Shown here: piece after piece, positions 7,910 to 16,853 of the stretch
How positions within the stretch are numbered: the first letter of the stretch is position 1
How the letters are laid out: every line of letters starts with the position of its first letter
Position numbers and translations under genes: made by a program
From: Dickeya dianthicola NCPPB 453
GTDB lineage: Bacteria > Pseudomonadota > Gammaproteobacteria > Enterobacterales > Enterobacteriaceae
Length of the DNA: 64,000 bases
Direction of reading: 5' to 3'
NCBI RefSeq assembly: GCF_000365305.1
Contig: NZ_CM001841.1
Location: 77,313 to 141,312, forward strand
Notes under the pieces: generated by a model
What the model saw: the letters and a program-made list of their open reading frames with translations, nothing else
Told to the model about the DNA's origin: nothing
Databases searched by the model: none

Positions 7910-7955
7910 TAAGTGTTGGGGATGTGGTGATCGTCTTTTGCCTATCTGTTTGATT

Positions 7956-7987
7956 CGCCGCCGCCGGATACGGGCGGCGGTTTTGTT
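7956..7987 (+). terminator. Intrinsic terminator after the DASS transporter
   Basis: CGCCGCC pairs with GGCGGCG around GGATACG and is followed by GTTTTGTT. It separates the transporter from dcuS. Confidence 0.75.
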
Positions 7988-8067
7988 CTCTGCGCGCGGA
8001 AAGGGCGCAGAAATGGCGCGAACAGGTTAAGATAGCGGGATCGATGATGCGAATTCCGGAGCGAGAG

Positions 8068-9681
8068 ATGAGTAAAAAAAAGACACCGCTGAAATTGGGC
8101 ACCTCGATCATTCTGATGGTGGCGGCGGTGATTGGCTCGGTGCTGCTGGTGGTTTACGCGCTGCTGTTTTTCCGTATCACCGAACTGACCGAAACTCACC
8201 TCAAGGATAAAGCCTTCGCCATTGCCCGCACCGTCGCTAATTCGCCGCTGGTGGTGGACGACCTGAAAGGCATCGGCGACCCGATGCGGGTACAGCGCTT
8301 TTCCGAGAGCGTGAAAAGCCGTAACCACCTGCTGTTCGTGATCGTTACCGATATGGACGGTATTCGTCACTCCCATCCGGAACCGGGGCAGATCGGTCGC
8401 CATTTTATCGGCGACGACCTCTATCCGGCGCTGCTGGGGCTGGAGAATACGGCGGTGAACCGCGGGGTGTTGGACCCGGCGCTGCGGGTGTTCACGCCGG
8501 TGTTTGACGATAATAACCGGCAGCTCGGGGTGGTGGTGGTGGGGATTTCGCTGTCCAGCGTGCAGTCGGTCATTGACGAAAACCGCTGGATCATTCCCTG
8601 GACCATTCTGTTCGGCGCGTTGGTCGGTCTGCTCGGCACCTATTTTTTGGTGAAAACCCTCAAGCACATCATGCTGGGTTTTGAACCGTTCGAAATTTCC
8701 AATTTGTTCGAACAGCGCAACGCGATGCTCAAGCAAATTAAGGAGGGGGTGATCGCGGTGGATACCGACCTGCGCGTCACCATCGTCAACGACGAAGCCA
8801 AGCGATTGTTCAGCCAGCACGGGTCCGGCGAAACGCTGGCGATCGGCAGCACCATCAGCCGCTGGCCGGCGCTGATGAATCTGGAAAAGGTGCTGGAAAG
8901 CGGTTCACCGCGGCAGGATGAGGAAATTAATTTCAACGGCAACCTGTTGTTGATCAACACCGTGCCGGTGGTGGTGAAGGGCGATATCATCGGCGCCATC
9001 GCCACCTTCCGCGATAAAACGGAAGTCAGCCAACTGCTGCAGCGCCTGACCGGGATGTCGTATTACGCCGACGCCCTGCGCGCCCAGTCGCACGAATTCA
9101 TGAATAAGCTGCATGTGATTCTCGGCATGCTGCATTTGAAATATTACCCGCAACTGGAAGAATATATTTTAAAAACCGCTAATAATTATCAGGCGGAAAT
9201 CGGTTCGATTATCCGAAAAGTGAAATCTCCGGTGATTGCCGGGTTCCTGTTGGGTAAAATCAATCGGGCGCGGGATTTGGGCGTTACCTTGTCCATCAGT
9301 GAAGACAGCCTGTTGCCGGATACCGACGATTCCCAGGCCACCAATGAGCTGATCACCGTGCTGGGCAACCTGATCGAAAACGCGATGGATGCCTTGTCCG
9401 GTCTGGAAAACCGCGAGATCAGCGTGACCTTCCATCATCAGGATGGGCAGTTACACTGTACGGTGAGCGACGACGGGCCGGGCATTGCGCCGGATATTCA
9501 GCAGCGCATTTACCGGGAAGGATTTTCCACCAAAGGCTCCGGACGCGGCATCGGCCTGTATCTCACCCGGCAGAGTCTGGAAAAAATCGGCGGTACCATC
9601 GATTTTGAATCCGAACCGGATGTTTACACCCAGTTTTTTGTGAATATCCCGTATCAGGCAAGGCAGTTTGACCATGATTAA
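8068..9681 (+). CDS. dcuS: C4-dicarboxylate sensor histidine kinase DcuS
   Basis: This 537-residue membrane kinase senses C4-dicarboxylates or citrate in the periplasm. ATG 8068 follows GGAGCGAGAG; an in-frame ATG at 8044 lacks a ribosome site. The order is: TM1 about 12-36, periplasmic PAS-like domain about 40-175 (SHPE and ALRVFTP carry binding residues seen in E. coli DcuS), TM2 about 178-198, cytoplasmic PAS about 215-320, phospho-acceptor SHEFMNKLHVILG with H342, and a HATPase domain with NLIENAMDAL, DDGPGIAP and GRGIGL boxes. Similarity to DcuS is higher than to CitA/DpiB. It is paired with dcuR downstream. Confidence 0.9.
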   Translation: MSKKKTPLKLGTSIILMVAAVIGSVLLVVYALLFFRITELTETHLKDKAFAIARTVANSPLVVDDLKGIGDPMRVQRFSESVKSRNHLLFVIVTDMDGIRHSHPEPGQIGRHFIGDDLYPALLGLENTAVNRGVLDPALRVFTPVFDDNNRQLGVVVVGISLSSVQSVIDENRWIIPWTILFGALVGLLGTYFLVKTLKHIMLGFEPFEISNLFEQRNAMLKQIKEGVIAVDTDLRVTIVNDEAKRLFSQHGSGETLAIGSTISRWPALMNLEKVLESGSPRQDEEINFNGNLLLINTVPVVVKGDIIGAIATFRDKTEVSQLLQRLTGMSYYADALRAQSHEFMNKLHVILGMLHLKYYPQLEEYILKTANNYQAEIGSIIRKVKSPVIAGFLLGKINRARDLGVTLSISEDSLLPDTDDSQATNELITVLGNLIENAMDALSGLENREISVTFHHQDGQLHCTVSDDGPGIAPDIQQRIYREGFSTKGSGRGIGLYLTRQSLEKIGGTIDFESEPDVYTQFFVNIPYQARQFDHD

Positions 9682-9700
9682 GGCAGTTTGACCATGATAA
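9661..9700 (+). repeat. 20-bp tandem duplication at the dcuS/dcuR junction
   Basis: AGGCAGTTTGACCATGATTA (9661-9680) is repeated at 9681-9700 with one mismatch. The first copy contains the dcuS stop and an unused ATG; the second contains the dcuR start. Confidence 0.95.
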
Positions 9701-10416
9701 ATGTACTTATCGTCGATGACGATGCGATGGTGGCGGAGTTGAATAAGTGTTATCTGAATCAGATTTCCGGGTTTAGCTGCTACGCGACGGTGCCGACGTT
9801 GCAGCAGGCGCGAAATCTGCTGATGCAGCCGAACTGCGAGATCGATCTGGTGCTGCTGGATATCTACATGCAGCAGGATAACGGCCTGGATTTGCTGCCC
9901 ACGATCCGTGAATTCAGCGAACACACGGACGTGATCATCATTTCGTCGGCCAGCGACGTGTATACCATTAAGAAAGCGTTGCACTACGGTGTGGTGGATT
10001 ATCTGATCAAGCCGTTCCAGTTCGCCCGTTTCGAGCAGGCGTTAACCGCCTATCGGGAAGAGGCCAACCTGCTCAAGCACCGTGAGTTTGTCGCGCAGTC
10101 GGACATCGATAACCTGATTCGCCGCACCAGCGGTACCCCGACGGTGGATCGCAAGAAACTGCCGAAAGGGCTGACCAGCCTGACGCTGCGCACCGTTTGC
10201 GAATGGGTTGAAGGCAATCAGGGCGCGGAGTTCTCCACCGAGATGCTGGCCAACGCTATCGGCATTTCCCGCGTATCCTGCCGCAATTACCTGATCTATC
10301 TGGCTGATACCGGTATTCTCGACACCAACATTCTCTACGGTTCCACCGGCCGGCCGGTCTACCTCTACCGGCTACTGCCGGAGAAACAGGACGCACTGCG
10401 TCAGTACTGCGAATAA
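9694..10416 (+). CDS. dcuR: C4-dicarboxylate response regulator DcuR
   Basis: This 240-residue cytoplasmic regulator is phosphorylated by DcuS. The receiver domain starts MINVLIVDDDAMVAELN and carries the phospho-acceptor Asp56 in LVLLDIYMQ, the same position as in E. coli DcuR; HYGVVDYLIKPFQ is the conserved switch region. The C-terminal helix-turn-helix (FSTEMLANAIGISRVSCRNY) and the YGSTGRPVYLYR ending match DcuR rather than CitB/DpiA in detail. An ATG two codons upstream gives MTMINV; 9694 is chosen by homology. In E. coli DcuR activates dcuB, fumB, frd and dctA; here the flanking carriers and dctA (31937) are candidate targets. Confidence 0.92.
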   Translation: MINVLIVDDDAMVAELNKCYLNQISGFSCYATVPTLQQARNLLMQPNCEIDLVLLDIYMQQDNGLDLLPTIREFSEHTDVIIISSASDVYTIKKALHYGVVDYLIKPFQFARFEQALTAYREEANLLKHREFVAQSDIDNLIRRTSGTPTVDRKKLPKGLTSLTLRTVCEWVEGNQGAEFSTEMLANAIGISRVSCRNYLIYLADTGILDTNILYGSTGRPVYLYRLLPEKQDALRQYCE

Positions 10417-10428
10417 CGCCGAAACGAC

Positions 10429-10453
10429 AAAGCCACGATCAACGTGGCTTTTT
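10429..10453. terminator. Bidirectional terminator 1 (dcuR / 2HCT)
   Basis: AAAGCCACG and CGTGGCTTT form a stem around ATCAA, followed by a T-run on the plus strand and flanked by A on the other side. Confidence 0.8.
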
Positions 10454-10470
10454 ATCTGGCGTATAAAACG

Positions 10471-10500
10471 AAAAAGGCCACGGATACCGTGGCCTTTTTG
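10471..10500. terminator. Bidirectional terminator 2 (dcuR / 2HCT)
   Basis: AAAAAGGCCACGG pairs with CCGTGGCCTTTTT. It is symmetric and can stop convergent transcription from dcuR and from the 2HCT gene. Confidence 0.85.
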
Positions 10501-10520
10501 TGTATGAACCGGTCGACGGA

Positions 10521-11864
10521 TTACACCAGCCAGCCGAGCAACAGGGTGGCGGCGATCACGGTGGAAGCGCCGCCGATGCGGGTAGCGATTTGCGCGAACG
10601 GCATCAGCGACATACGGTTGGACGCAGACAGAATCGCCACGTCGCCGGTGCCGCCCAGACCGCTGTGGCAACTGGTCACGATGGAAGCTTCAATCGGATA
10701 CATCTTCAGGTACGGCGCGATGAAGAAGCTGATCAGCGCCATTGAGAGCACCACAGAGCCGCACACCACCACGTAACCGACGGAGAACACCGCCACCACG
10801 CTTTCCAGCGGCACGTACAGCATGCCCAGACCGATCATCAGCGGCCACACCAGCGAACTGGATACGAACTTGTAGAAGCTGTTGGCGCCGGTTTCCATGC
10901 TGGAGGGGATAACTCGGCCGTACTTGCACAGCACCGCGATCAGAATCATCAGCACCGGGCCGGGAATATGCAGCACTTTTTCAAACAGCCCGCCGACGAT
11001 GAAGAAGGTGCAGATCAGCAGCAGGCCGCCGCCCATCAGGTGGAAATCCACCGTTTTCGGCACGTCTTGCACCGCAAACAGCGCGTTATCGGCTTCGTTG
11101 CGCACCAGGTTGCCGTTACCGTTCAGGTCGCTGCGCCATACGCCGATGCGGGCCAGCACACCGGCGCAGATGATGGCGAAAATGTTGCCGACAACGGCGG
11201 CAGGCGCCAACTGGGCGACGTACACGTCCGGCGCCTGGCCGAGGATGGCGGAATAGGCCAGCGACAGTGGCAGGATACCTTCGCCGATGCCGCCGCCGAT
11301 GATCGGCACGATGATGAAGAAGAAAGTGTGATAGAAGCTGTAGCCAAACAGTTTGCCCACCAGCAGGCCGGTCACCAACGCGGTGGCGGTGCCTACCACC
11401 AGCGGAATGAACATGCGGATCATGCCCTGAATCAGGATGACGCGGTTCATGCCGAGAATACTGCCCACCACCAGACTGGCGATGACGAAGTAGAGGAAAT
11501 TGGCGTCTTTCATCAACAGCTTGACGGTATCCAGCGTGTTGGCGTTGAACAGATGGAAATACACCAGAATCGATGGCACCATCAGGCAGAGAATCGCCGG
11601 ACCGCCGATTTCTTTCAGCACCGGAATACGTTGGCCGATATAAGCCAGCAGGAATCCCATCGTCATAATAACGGCGAATCCGCCGATCATGTTTTTAGGT
11701 AAGTAACTGGCATAGGACGCAATAAATACAACGGTGGAAATGACCAAGAAAAGAATAAACGGCACTGAACCAATGCGAGTTTTATTGAGGCTTTCCAGTA
11801 GGCCCGATGGTGCGGCGGCGGTGAGCGTGTTATCGCTCATGATTTCAGTTTCAATATTTTTCAT
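10521..11864 (-). CDS. 2-hydroxycarboxylate transporter (2HCT family, CitS/MaeN-like)
   Basis: This 447-residue inner-membrane symporter takes up citrate, malate or related 2-hydroxycarboxylates with Na+ or H+. ATG 11864 follows AGGGTGA; the frame is open for 36 more codons without a ribosome site. The two re-entrant-loop motifs are present: GGGIGEG in the first half and GLGGTGDVAILSA in the second. The final stretch NRMSLMPFAQIATRIGG resembles the arginine-bearing binding loop of CitS. GGGIGEG is closer to malate carriers such as MaeN/CimH than to Klebsiella CitS (GGGNGAG). The gene is convergent with dcuSR, consistent with control by that system. Confidence 0.9.
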   Translation of the reverse strand: MKNIETEIMSDNTLTAAAPSGLLESLNKTRIGSVPFILFLVISTVVFIASYASYLPKNMIGGFAVIMTMGFLLAYIGQRIPVLKEIGGPAILCLMVPSILVYFHLFNANTLDTVKLLMKDANFLYFVIASLVVGSILGMNRVILIQGMIRMFIPLVVGTATALVTGLLVGKLFGYSFYHTFFFIIVPIIGGGIGEGILPLSLAYSAILGQAPDVYVAQLAPAAVVGNIFAIICAGVLARIGVWRSDLNGNGNLVRNEADNALFAVQDVPKTVDFHLMGGGLLLICTFFIVGGLFEKVLHIPGPVLMILIAVLCKYGRVIPSSMETGANSFYKFVSSSLVWPLMIGLGMLYVPLESVVAVFSVGYVVVCGSVVLSMALISFFIAPYLKMYPIEASIVTSCHSGLGGTGDVAILSASNRMSLMPFAQIATRIGGASTVIAATLLLGWLV

Positions 11865-12109
11865 TATATTCACCCTGTTGTAGCGGCATAGGACAGAGAT
11901 AATTAACTTGCTCTGCAAGACGTGGAAAGTTGCGTTAGGCGCAAAGCACATGGCCATGCGGTACACCATCAAAGATAGATGCGATGTTATTTTTATAATA
12001 ATATGGTAAGTAATCTAGCATGGAGAAATGTTAAAAATAATAGCCGTTCACTGCAAATATGAGGGAATTGTGAACCTCACAGCAATTCACTTTTAAATAA
12101 CTTAATTCG

Positions 12110-12129
12110 CTATTTTGTAATTAAAATTA
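12110..12129 (-). promoter_or_regulatory. Candidate DcuR-type site, copy 2
   Basis: CTATTTTGTAATTAAAATTA matches 18 of 20 bases of the motif at 6170-6189. It lies about 250 bases upstream of the 2HCT start. See the copy upstream of the DASS gene. Confidence 0.4.
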
Positions 12130-12248
12130 ATTTGTGAATGTTGTGGGGGGGTTATTTATATAAAAGGGTTATCTTTATGCTATTTAAAAGTAACGCGGCA
12201 GGGGCAGATAAAAACTTAAATTTTAAAAATTAAATAAGTGAAATGTCA

Positions 12249-12273
12249 TATGCCCAAAATAATTCGAGTTGCA
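12249..12273 (-). repeat. ERIC end fragment
   Basis: TATGCCCAAAATAATTCGAG followed by TTGCA is the inverted right end of an ERIC element. No core or opposite end is visible nearby, so this is a truncated copy. Confidence 0.6.
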
Positions 12274-12873
12274 GACAACACACTGATGTGCCGCGGCCCC
12301 GCAGGGATGACGGCGTGGGTCAGGTCCTGCATAGTCTTACCAGCATCGTTCACCCGTTGAACGCCATGCACTGACTAAAAGGATACTTATCACCAGATGA
12401 TAGGAATACATCATCCCTGTCGGGTTTTTGTCAGTATTTTCACCTGATTTTAACCTTTTTAACACGCTTTATTGTGCGGTAATTCATCATTCGAGAGGAT
12501 TTTCCTATGAGCTCTTACATGGTGATAATTGTTGTATGGTGCTGTTTTTGTGGTGTTGTCTGTTTTATTTTTGTTATTTTTCGGATTTTATCACCAATAA
12601 TGTGGCTATTTAAGCTAACTTTATACCATGATGATTTTGTGGTTTCTGTTTGTAAATCCTAACAGGTTATATTGACGCGATTGTGATCTGTTGACACATT
12701 GTGGGCGTCACAAGGAGGAGGACGGCAGAGTACCTGGAATCATTATGGTTGATCCGACAGGGCTGGCGGGGGTTTTCCTGCTTGTCCCGCACTGTTGTCT
12801 CTCCCTGTTTACTATTACATCAGTCTCCGGACGCGTTCCTCGGGCTGAAACAGAGAAAAAGTACAGACCACCG

Positions 12874-13038
12874 CGATAAAAATCGTCGCGATAACCCCCA
12901 TCGCGATAGCAACGTTGCCATGATAACCGTCACAATGACAGCACTTGTTATGAGGACAATCGTTATGACAACAATTGTTATGACAACAATCGTTATGACG
13001 GCAATCGTTATGACAACAGTCGCGATGACAACAACAGG
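12874..13038 (+). repeat. Array of about eleven 15-bp repeats upstream of dppA
   Basis: Units run in strict 15-base register from 12874. The later ones (from 12934) are variants of TATGACAACAATCGT; the first three are more diverged (CGATAACCCCCATCG type). The array ends 38 bases before the dppA start codon, so it lies in the dppA promoter or leader. Confidence 0.85.
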
Positions 13039-13076
13039 TCTGACTGACACACAACATCCACAATGGAGTTCATGTA

Positions 13077-14684
13077 ATGGCTAAATCCCTGATGAAATCA
13101 AGGGTGCTGAAATTCAGCCTTGGTTTGCTGGCGCTGTCTGTTGCCGCTGGTGTACAGGCAAAAACCCTGGTGTATTGCTCAGAAGGTTCTCCGGAAGGTT
13201 TTAACCCGCAGTTGTTCACGTCTGGTACTACTTTTGACGCCAGCTCCATTCCTATTTACAACCGTCTGGTTGAGTTCAAAAACGGCACCACGGAAATTGA
13301 ACCGGGTCTGGCCGAAAAATGGGATATCAGCGCCGACGGCAAAACCTATACCTTCCACCTGCGTAAAGACGTGAAGTGGCAGGACAACAAAGATTTTAAA
13401 CCGAGCCGTACCTTCAACGCTGACGACGTGCTGTTCTCCTTCCAGCGTCAGATTGACGCTAACCACCCGTTCCACAAAGTTTCCGGCGGCAGCTACGAAT
13501 ACTTTGAAGGCATGGGTATGCCGGACCTGATCGGCAAAATCGAGAAAGTGGATGATTATACCGTCCGTTTCCAACTGACCCGCGCCGAAGCGCCGTTCCT
13601 GGCCGACCTGGCGATGGACTTTGCCTCCATCATGTCCGCCGAGTATGGCGACAAAATGCTGAAAGCCGGTTCGCCGGAGAAAATCGACCTGGACCCGATC
13701 GGCACCGGTCCGTTCCAGTTGCAGCAGTACCAGAAAGATTCCCGCATCCTCTACAAACGTTTTGACAGCTTCTGGGGCACCAAGCCGGGTATCGATCGTC
13801 TGGTGTTCTCGATTACGCCGGATGCGTCCGTGCGTTACGCCAAGCTGCAAAAAGACGAATGTCAGGTGATGCCGTACCCGAACCCGGCCGATCTGACCAA
13901 CATGAAGCAGGACAAGAACATTGAACTGCTGCAGAAGCCGGGCCTGAACGTGGGCTACCTGTCGTTCAACGTTGAAAAGAAACCGCTGGATAACGTGAAA
14001 ATTCGTCAGGCGCTGACTTACGCGGTGAACAAGCAGGCGATTATCGAAGCGGTGTATCAGGGTGCCGGTCAGGCCGCGAAAAACCTGATTCCGCCGACCA
14101 TGTGGGGCTATAACGACGACGTTAAGGATTACGCTTATGATCCGGCCAAAGCCAAAGCGCTGCTGAAAGAAGCGGGTATGGAAAACGGCTTCGAAATCGA
14201 CCTGTGGGCGATGCCGGTACAGCGTCCGTACAACCCGAATGCCCGCCGCATGGCGGAGATGATTCAGGCTGACTGGGCGAAAGTGGGTGTGAAAGCCAAG
14301 ATAGTCACCTACGAGTGGGGCGAGTACCTCAAACGTGCGAAATCCGGCGAACACCAGACCGTGCTGATGGGTTGGACCGGCGACAACGGGGATCCGGATA
14401 ACTTCCTGGCGACGTTGTTCAGCTGCGACGCGGCGAAAAAAGGCTCCAACTACTCCAAGTGGTGTTACAAGCCGTTCGAAGACCTGATCCAGCCGGCTCG
14501 CGCGGTGTCCGATCAGGCTAAACGTATCGAACTGTACAAGCAGGCGCAGGTTGTGATGCACGATCAGGCTCCGGCGTTGATTGTGGCGCACTCCACCGTG
14601 TATGAACCGATCCGTAAAAACGTGAAAGGCTACGTTATCGAGCCGCGCGGCGTGCATAGCTTCAATCACGTATCAGTAGATTAA
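13077..14684 (+). CDS. dppA: Periplasmic dipeptide-binding protein DppA
   Basis: This 535-residue substrate-binding protein captures dipeptides in the periplasm, delivers them to DppBC, and in E. coli also serves dipeptide chemotaxis. Residues 1-28 are a signal peptide ending VQA, and the mature protein begins KTLVYCSEGSPEGFNPQ as in E. coli DppA. The SBP family 5 signature (EIEPGLAEKWDISADGKTYT) lies near residue 80, and the length is that of the family. ATG 13077 follows TGGAG. It is the first gene of dppABCDF; a hairpin after it probably keeps its transcript more abundant than the rest. Confidence 0.96.
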   Translation: MAKSLMKSRVLKFSLGLLALSVAAGVQAKTLVYCSEGSPEGFNPQLFTSGTTFDASSIPIYNRLVEFKNGTTEIEPGLAEKWDISADGKTYTFHLRKDVKWQDNKDFKPSRTFNADDVLFSFQRQIDANHPFHKVSGGSYEYFEGMGMPDLIGKIEKVDDYTVRFQLTRAEAPFLADLAMDFASIMSAEYGDKMLKAGSPEKIDLDPIGTGPFQLQQYQKDSRILYKRFDSFWGTKPGIDRLVFSITPDASVRYAKLQKDECQVMPYPNPADLTNMKQDKNIELLQKPGLNVGYLSFNVEKKPLDNVKIRQALTYAVNKQAIIEAVYQGAGQAAKNLIPPTMWGYNDDVKDYAYDPAKAKALLKEAGMENGFEIDLWAMPVQRPYNPNARRMAEMIQADWAKVGVKAKIVTYEWGEYLKRAKSGEHQTVLMGWTGDNGDPDNFLATLFSCDAAKKGSNYSKWCYKPFEDLIQPARAVSDQAKRIELYKQAQVVMHDQAPALIVAHSTVYEPIRKNVKGYVIEPRGVHSFNHVSVD

Positions 14685-14706
14685 TCATCCATTACGTCAC
14701 ATTTAT

Positions 14707-14729
14707 GGGCGATGGCAGCGCTATCGCCC
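14707..14729 (+). terminator. Intercistronic hairpin after dppA
   Basis: GGGCGAT and ATCGCCC form a stem around GGCAGCGCT. The following CTGTTGTTT is a weak T-tract, so it may act as a partial terminator or a 3' stabiliser giving more dppA than dppBCDF. Confidence 0.5.
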
Positions 14730-14734
14730 CTGTT

Positions 14735-14784
14735 GTTTCTAGAGGAACGCGTTTCTAGAGGAACGTGTTTCTGTAGCGGAACGG
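14735..14784 (+). repeat. 16-bp tandem repeats in the dppA-dppB spacer
   Basis: GTTTCTAGAGGAACGC (14735-14750) and GTTTCTAGAGGAACGT (14751-14766) are followed by a diverged third copy, GTTTCTGTAGCGGAACGG. Confidence 0.85.
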
Positions 14785-14890
14785 CAGGGGGCGGCAACGT
14801 CCATGTTAACGCAGTGAGCAATGTCAGGCCCGATGGTGAGCGCCATCGAGCCCTTTATCTCTATAAGAGAACGTACAGAGAGTTCGGGAT

Positions 14891-15910
14891 ATGTTGCAGT
14901 TCATACTCCGTCGTTTGGGGCTGGTTATCCCAACGTTTATCGGTATTACCCTACTGACTTTCGCTTTCGTGCATTTGATCCCCGGCGACCCGGTGATGAT
15001 CATGGCAGGAGAGCGCGGAATTTCGCCGGAGCGCCACGCGCAGTTGATGGCGGAACTGGGGCTGGACAAGCCGCTCTGGGATCAATACCTCCACTACATC
15101 AACGGTGTGTTGCACGGCGATCTGGGCATGTCCCTGAAGAGCCGCATCCCGGTCTGGGACGAATTCGTGCCGCGTTTCAAAGCCACGCTGGAACTGGGCG
15201 TCTGCGCGATGATTTTCGCGGTGATCGTCGGCATTCCGGTCGGGGTGCTGGCGGCGGTCAAACGTGGTTCCGTGTTCGATCATACCGCGGTCAGCATCGC
15301 GCTGACCGGTTACTCCATGCCGATTTTCTGGTGGGGCATGATGTTGATTATGCTGGTGTCGGTGCAACTGAATCTGACGCCGGTTTCCGGCCGGGTGGGC
15401 GACACCGTGTTTCTGGATGACGCCTTGCCGCTGAGCGGCTTTATGCTGATCGATACCTTAATCTGGGGCGCGGACGGTGACTTCAAAGACGCCGTGATGC
15501 ACATGGTGTTGCCGGCGGTGGTGCTCGGCACCATTCCGCTGGCGGTGATTGTACGTATGACGCGCTCGGCGATGCTGGAAGTGCTGGGCGAGGATTATAT
15601 CCGCACCGCCCGCGCCAAGGGTCTGAGCCGCCTGCGGGTGATTGTGGTGCATGCGTTGCGCAACGCCATGCTGCCGGTGGTGACGGTGATTGGCTTGCAG
15701 GTGGGCACCATGCTGGCTGGCGCTATCCTCACTGAAACCATCTTCTCCTGGCCGGGGCTGGGCCGCTGGCTGATCGACGCCCTGCAACGCCGCGACTATC
15801 CGGTGGTGCAGAGCGGGGTGTTGCTGGTCGCCACCATGATCATTCTGGTGAACCTGCTGGTGGATCTGCTTTACGGCGTGGTGAACCCGCGCATCCGGCA
15901 CAAGAAATAA
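14891..15910 (+). CDS. dppB: Dipeptide ABC transporter permease DppB
   Basis: This 339-residue inner-membrane permease forms the dipeptide channel with DppC. It starts MLQFILRRLGLVIPTFIGIT, the typical N-terminal TM of the DppB/OppB family, and has about six TM segments. The cytoplasmic loop EDYIRTARAKGLSRLRVIVV at about residues 230-250 is the EAA motif that contacts the ATPases. A large periplasmic loop near residues 160-200 is usual for DppB. It lies 206 bases after dppA and 12 bases before dppC. Confidence 0.95.
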   Translation: MLQFILRRLGLVIPTFIGITLLTFAFVHLIPGDPVMIMAGERGISPERHAQLMAELGLDKPLWDQYLHYINGVLHGDLGMSLKSRIPVWDEFVPRFKATLELGVCAMIFAVIVGIPVGVLAAVKRGSVFDHTAVSIALTGYSMPIFWWGMMLIMLVSVQLNLTPVSGRVGDTVFLDDALPLSGFMLIDTLIWGADGDFKDAVMHMVLPAVVLGTIPLAVIVRMTRSAMLEVLGEDYIRTARAKGLSRLRVIVVHALRNAMLPVVTVIGLQVGTMLAGAILTETIFSWPGLGRWLIDALQRRDYPVVQSGVLLVATMIILVNLLVDLLYGVVNPRIRHKK

Positions 15911-15922
15911 GGGGAAGCGGAG

Positions 15923-16825
15923 ATGACTCACGTTACCGAATCCGCAGCGACGACTGCGCCGAAGCCGATGACCCCGTTGCAGGAGTTCTGGCACTATTTC
16001 AAACGTAATAAAGGGGCCGTGGTCGGCCTGGCCTATATCATTCTGATGCTGGTGCTGGCGGTTGGCGCCAGCGTGCTGGCGCCGCATGCGCCGGCCGAGC
16101 AGTTCCGCGACGCGTTGCTTAAACCACCGGTATGGCAGGACGGCGGCAGCTGGCAGTACATTCTGGGAACTGACGATGTGGGCCGCGATGTGCTGTCGCG
16201 CCTGATGTACGGCGCGCGCCTGTCGCTGCTGGTGGGCTGTCTGGTGGTGGTGATGTCGCTTGTCCTCGGCGTCGTCTTCGGTCTGGTCGCCGGTTACTTC
16301 GGCGGCACGGTCGATGCCGCCATCATGCGTCTGGTGGATATCATGCTGGCGCTGCCGAGCCTGCTGCTGGCGCTGGTGCTGGTGGCGATTTTCGGGCCGT
16401 CGATCGTCAATGCGTCGCTGGCGCTGACCTTCGTGTCGCTGCCGCACTACGTGCGCCTGACCCGCGCCGCGGTGCTGGTGGAAGTCAACCGCGACTACGT
16501 CACCGCCTCGCGCGTGGCGGGTGCCGGTCCGCTGCGCCAGATGTTCGTCAACATTTTACCTAACTGCCTGGCGCCGTTGATCGTGCAGGCATCAATGGGT
16601 TTTTCCAACGCCATTCTCGACATGGCCGCGCTTGGGTTCCTCGGCATGGGCGCACAGCCGCCCACACCGGAATGGGGCACCATGCTTTCCGACGTGCTGC
16701 AATTTGCGCAGAGCGCCTGGTGGGTGGTGACGTTCCCCGGTCTGGCGATTCTGCTGACGGTATTGGCATTTAACCTGATGGGGGACGGCCTGCGTGATGC
16801 TCTCGACCCCAAACTCAAGCAGTAA
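15923..16825 (+). CDS. dppC: Dipeptide ABC transporter permease DppC
   Basis: This 300-residue second permease subunit has a cytoplasmic N-terminal tail with [20 protein letters not shown] leading into TM1 (the OppC_N segment), a periplasmic loop with [20 protein letters not shown], and an EAA loop ([20 protein letters not shown]) near residues 190-210. Length and motifs match E. coli DppC. GGGGAAGCGGAG precedes the start. Confidence 0.95.
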   Translation: MTHVTESAATTAPKPMTPLQEFWHYFKRNKGAVVGLAYIILMLVLAVGASVLAPHAPAEQFRDALLKPPVWQDGGSWQYILGTDDVGRDVLSRLMYGARLSLLVGCLVVVMSLVLGVVFGLVAGYFGGTVDAAIMRLVDIMLALPSLLLALVLVAIFGPSIVNASLALTFVSLPHYVRLTRAAVLVEVNRDYVTASRVAGAGPLRQMFVNILPNCLAPLIVQASMGFSNAILDMAALGFLGMGAQPPTPEWGTMLSDVLQFAQSAWWVVTFPGLAILLTVLAFNLMGDGLRDALDPKLKQ

Positions 16826-16853
16826 CAGAGCAAGCAGTGATAGAGGTAGAGAG

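Larger units (their letters stand above)
11865..13076. other. Long gene-free region between the 2HCT gene and dppA
   Basis: This is about 1.2 kb without a credible gene. It contains an AT-rich upstream region for the 2HCT gene with the motif at 12110-12129, an ERIC end fragment (12249-12273), and an array of 15-bp repeats (12874-13038) before dppA. Short frames exist (12428-12613, 12701-13084), but they show no family resemblance, and the second is largely repeat translated as MTTIV units. Confidence 0.6.

Noticed and set aside
8068..10416. CitA/CitB (DpiB/DpiA) as the identity of the two-component pair
   Set aside because: The regulator start, Asp56 context and C-terminus agree in more detail with DcuR, and the kinase with DcuS.
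12874..13038. Repeat array as a CRISPR array
   Set aside because: The 15-bp units are directly tandem with no unique spacers, and no cas genes are near.
12701..13084. 127-residue open frame before dppA as a gene
   Set aside because: The second half is the 15-bp repeat read as MTTIV units, and the first half has no family resemblance or ribosome site.
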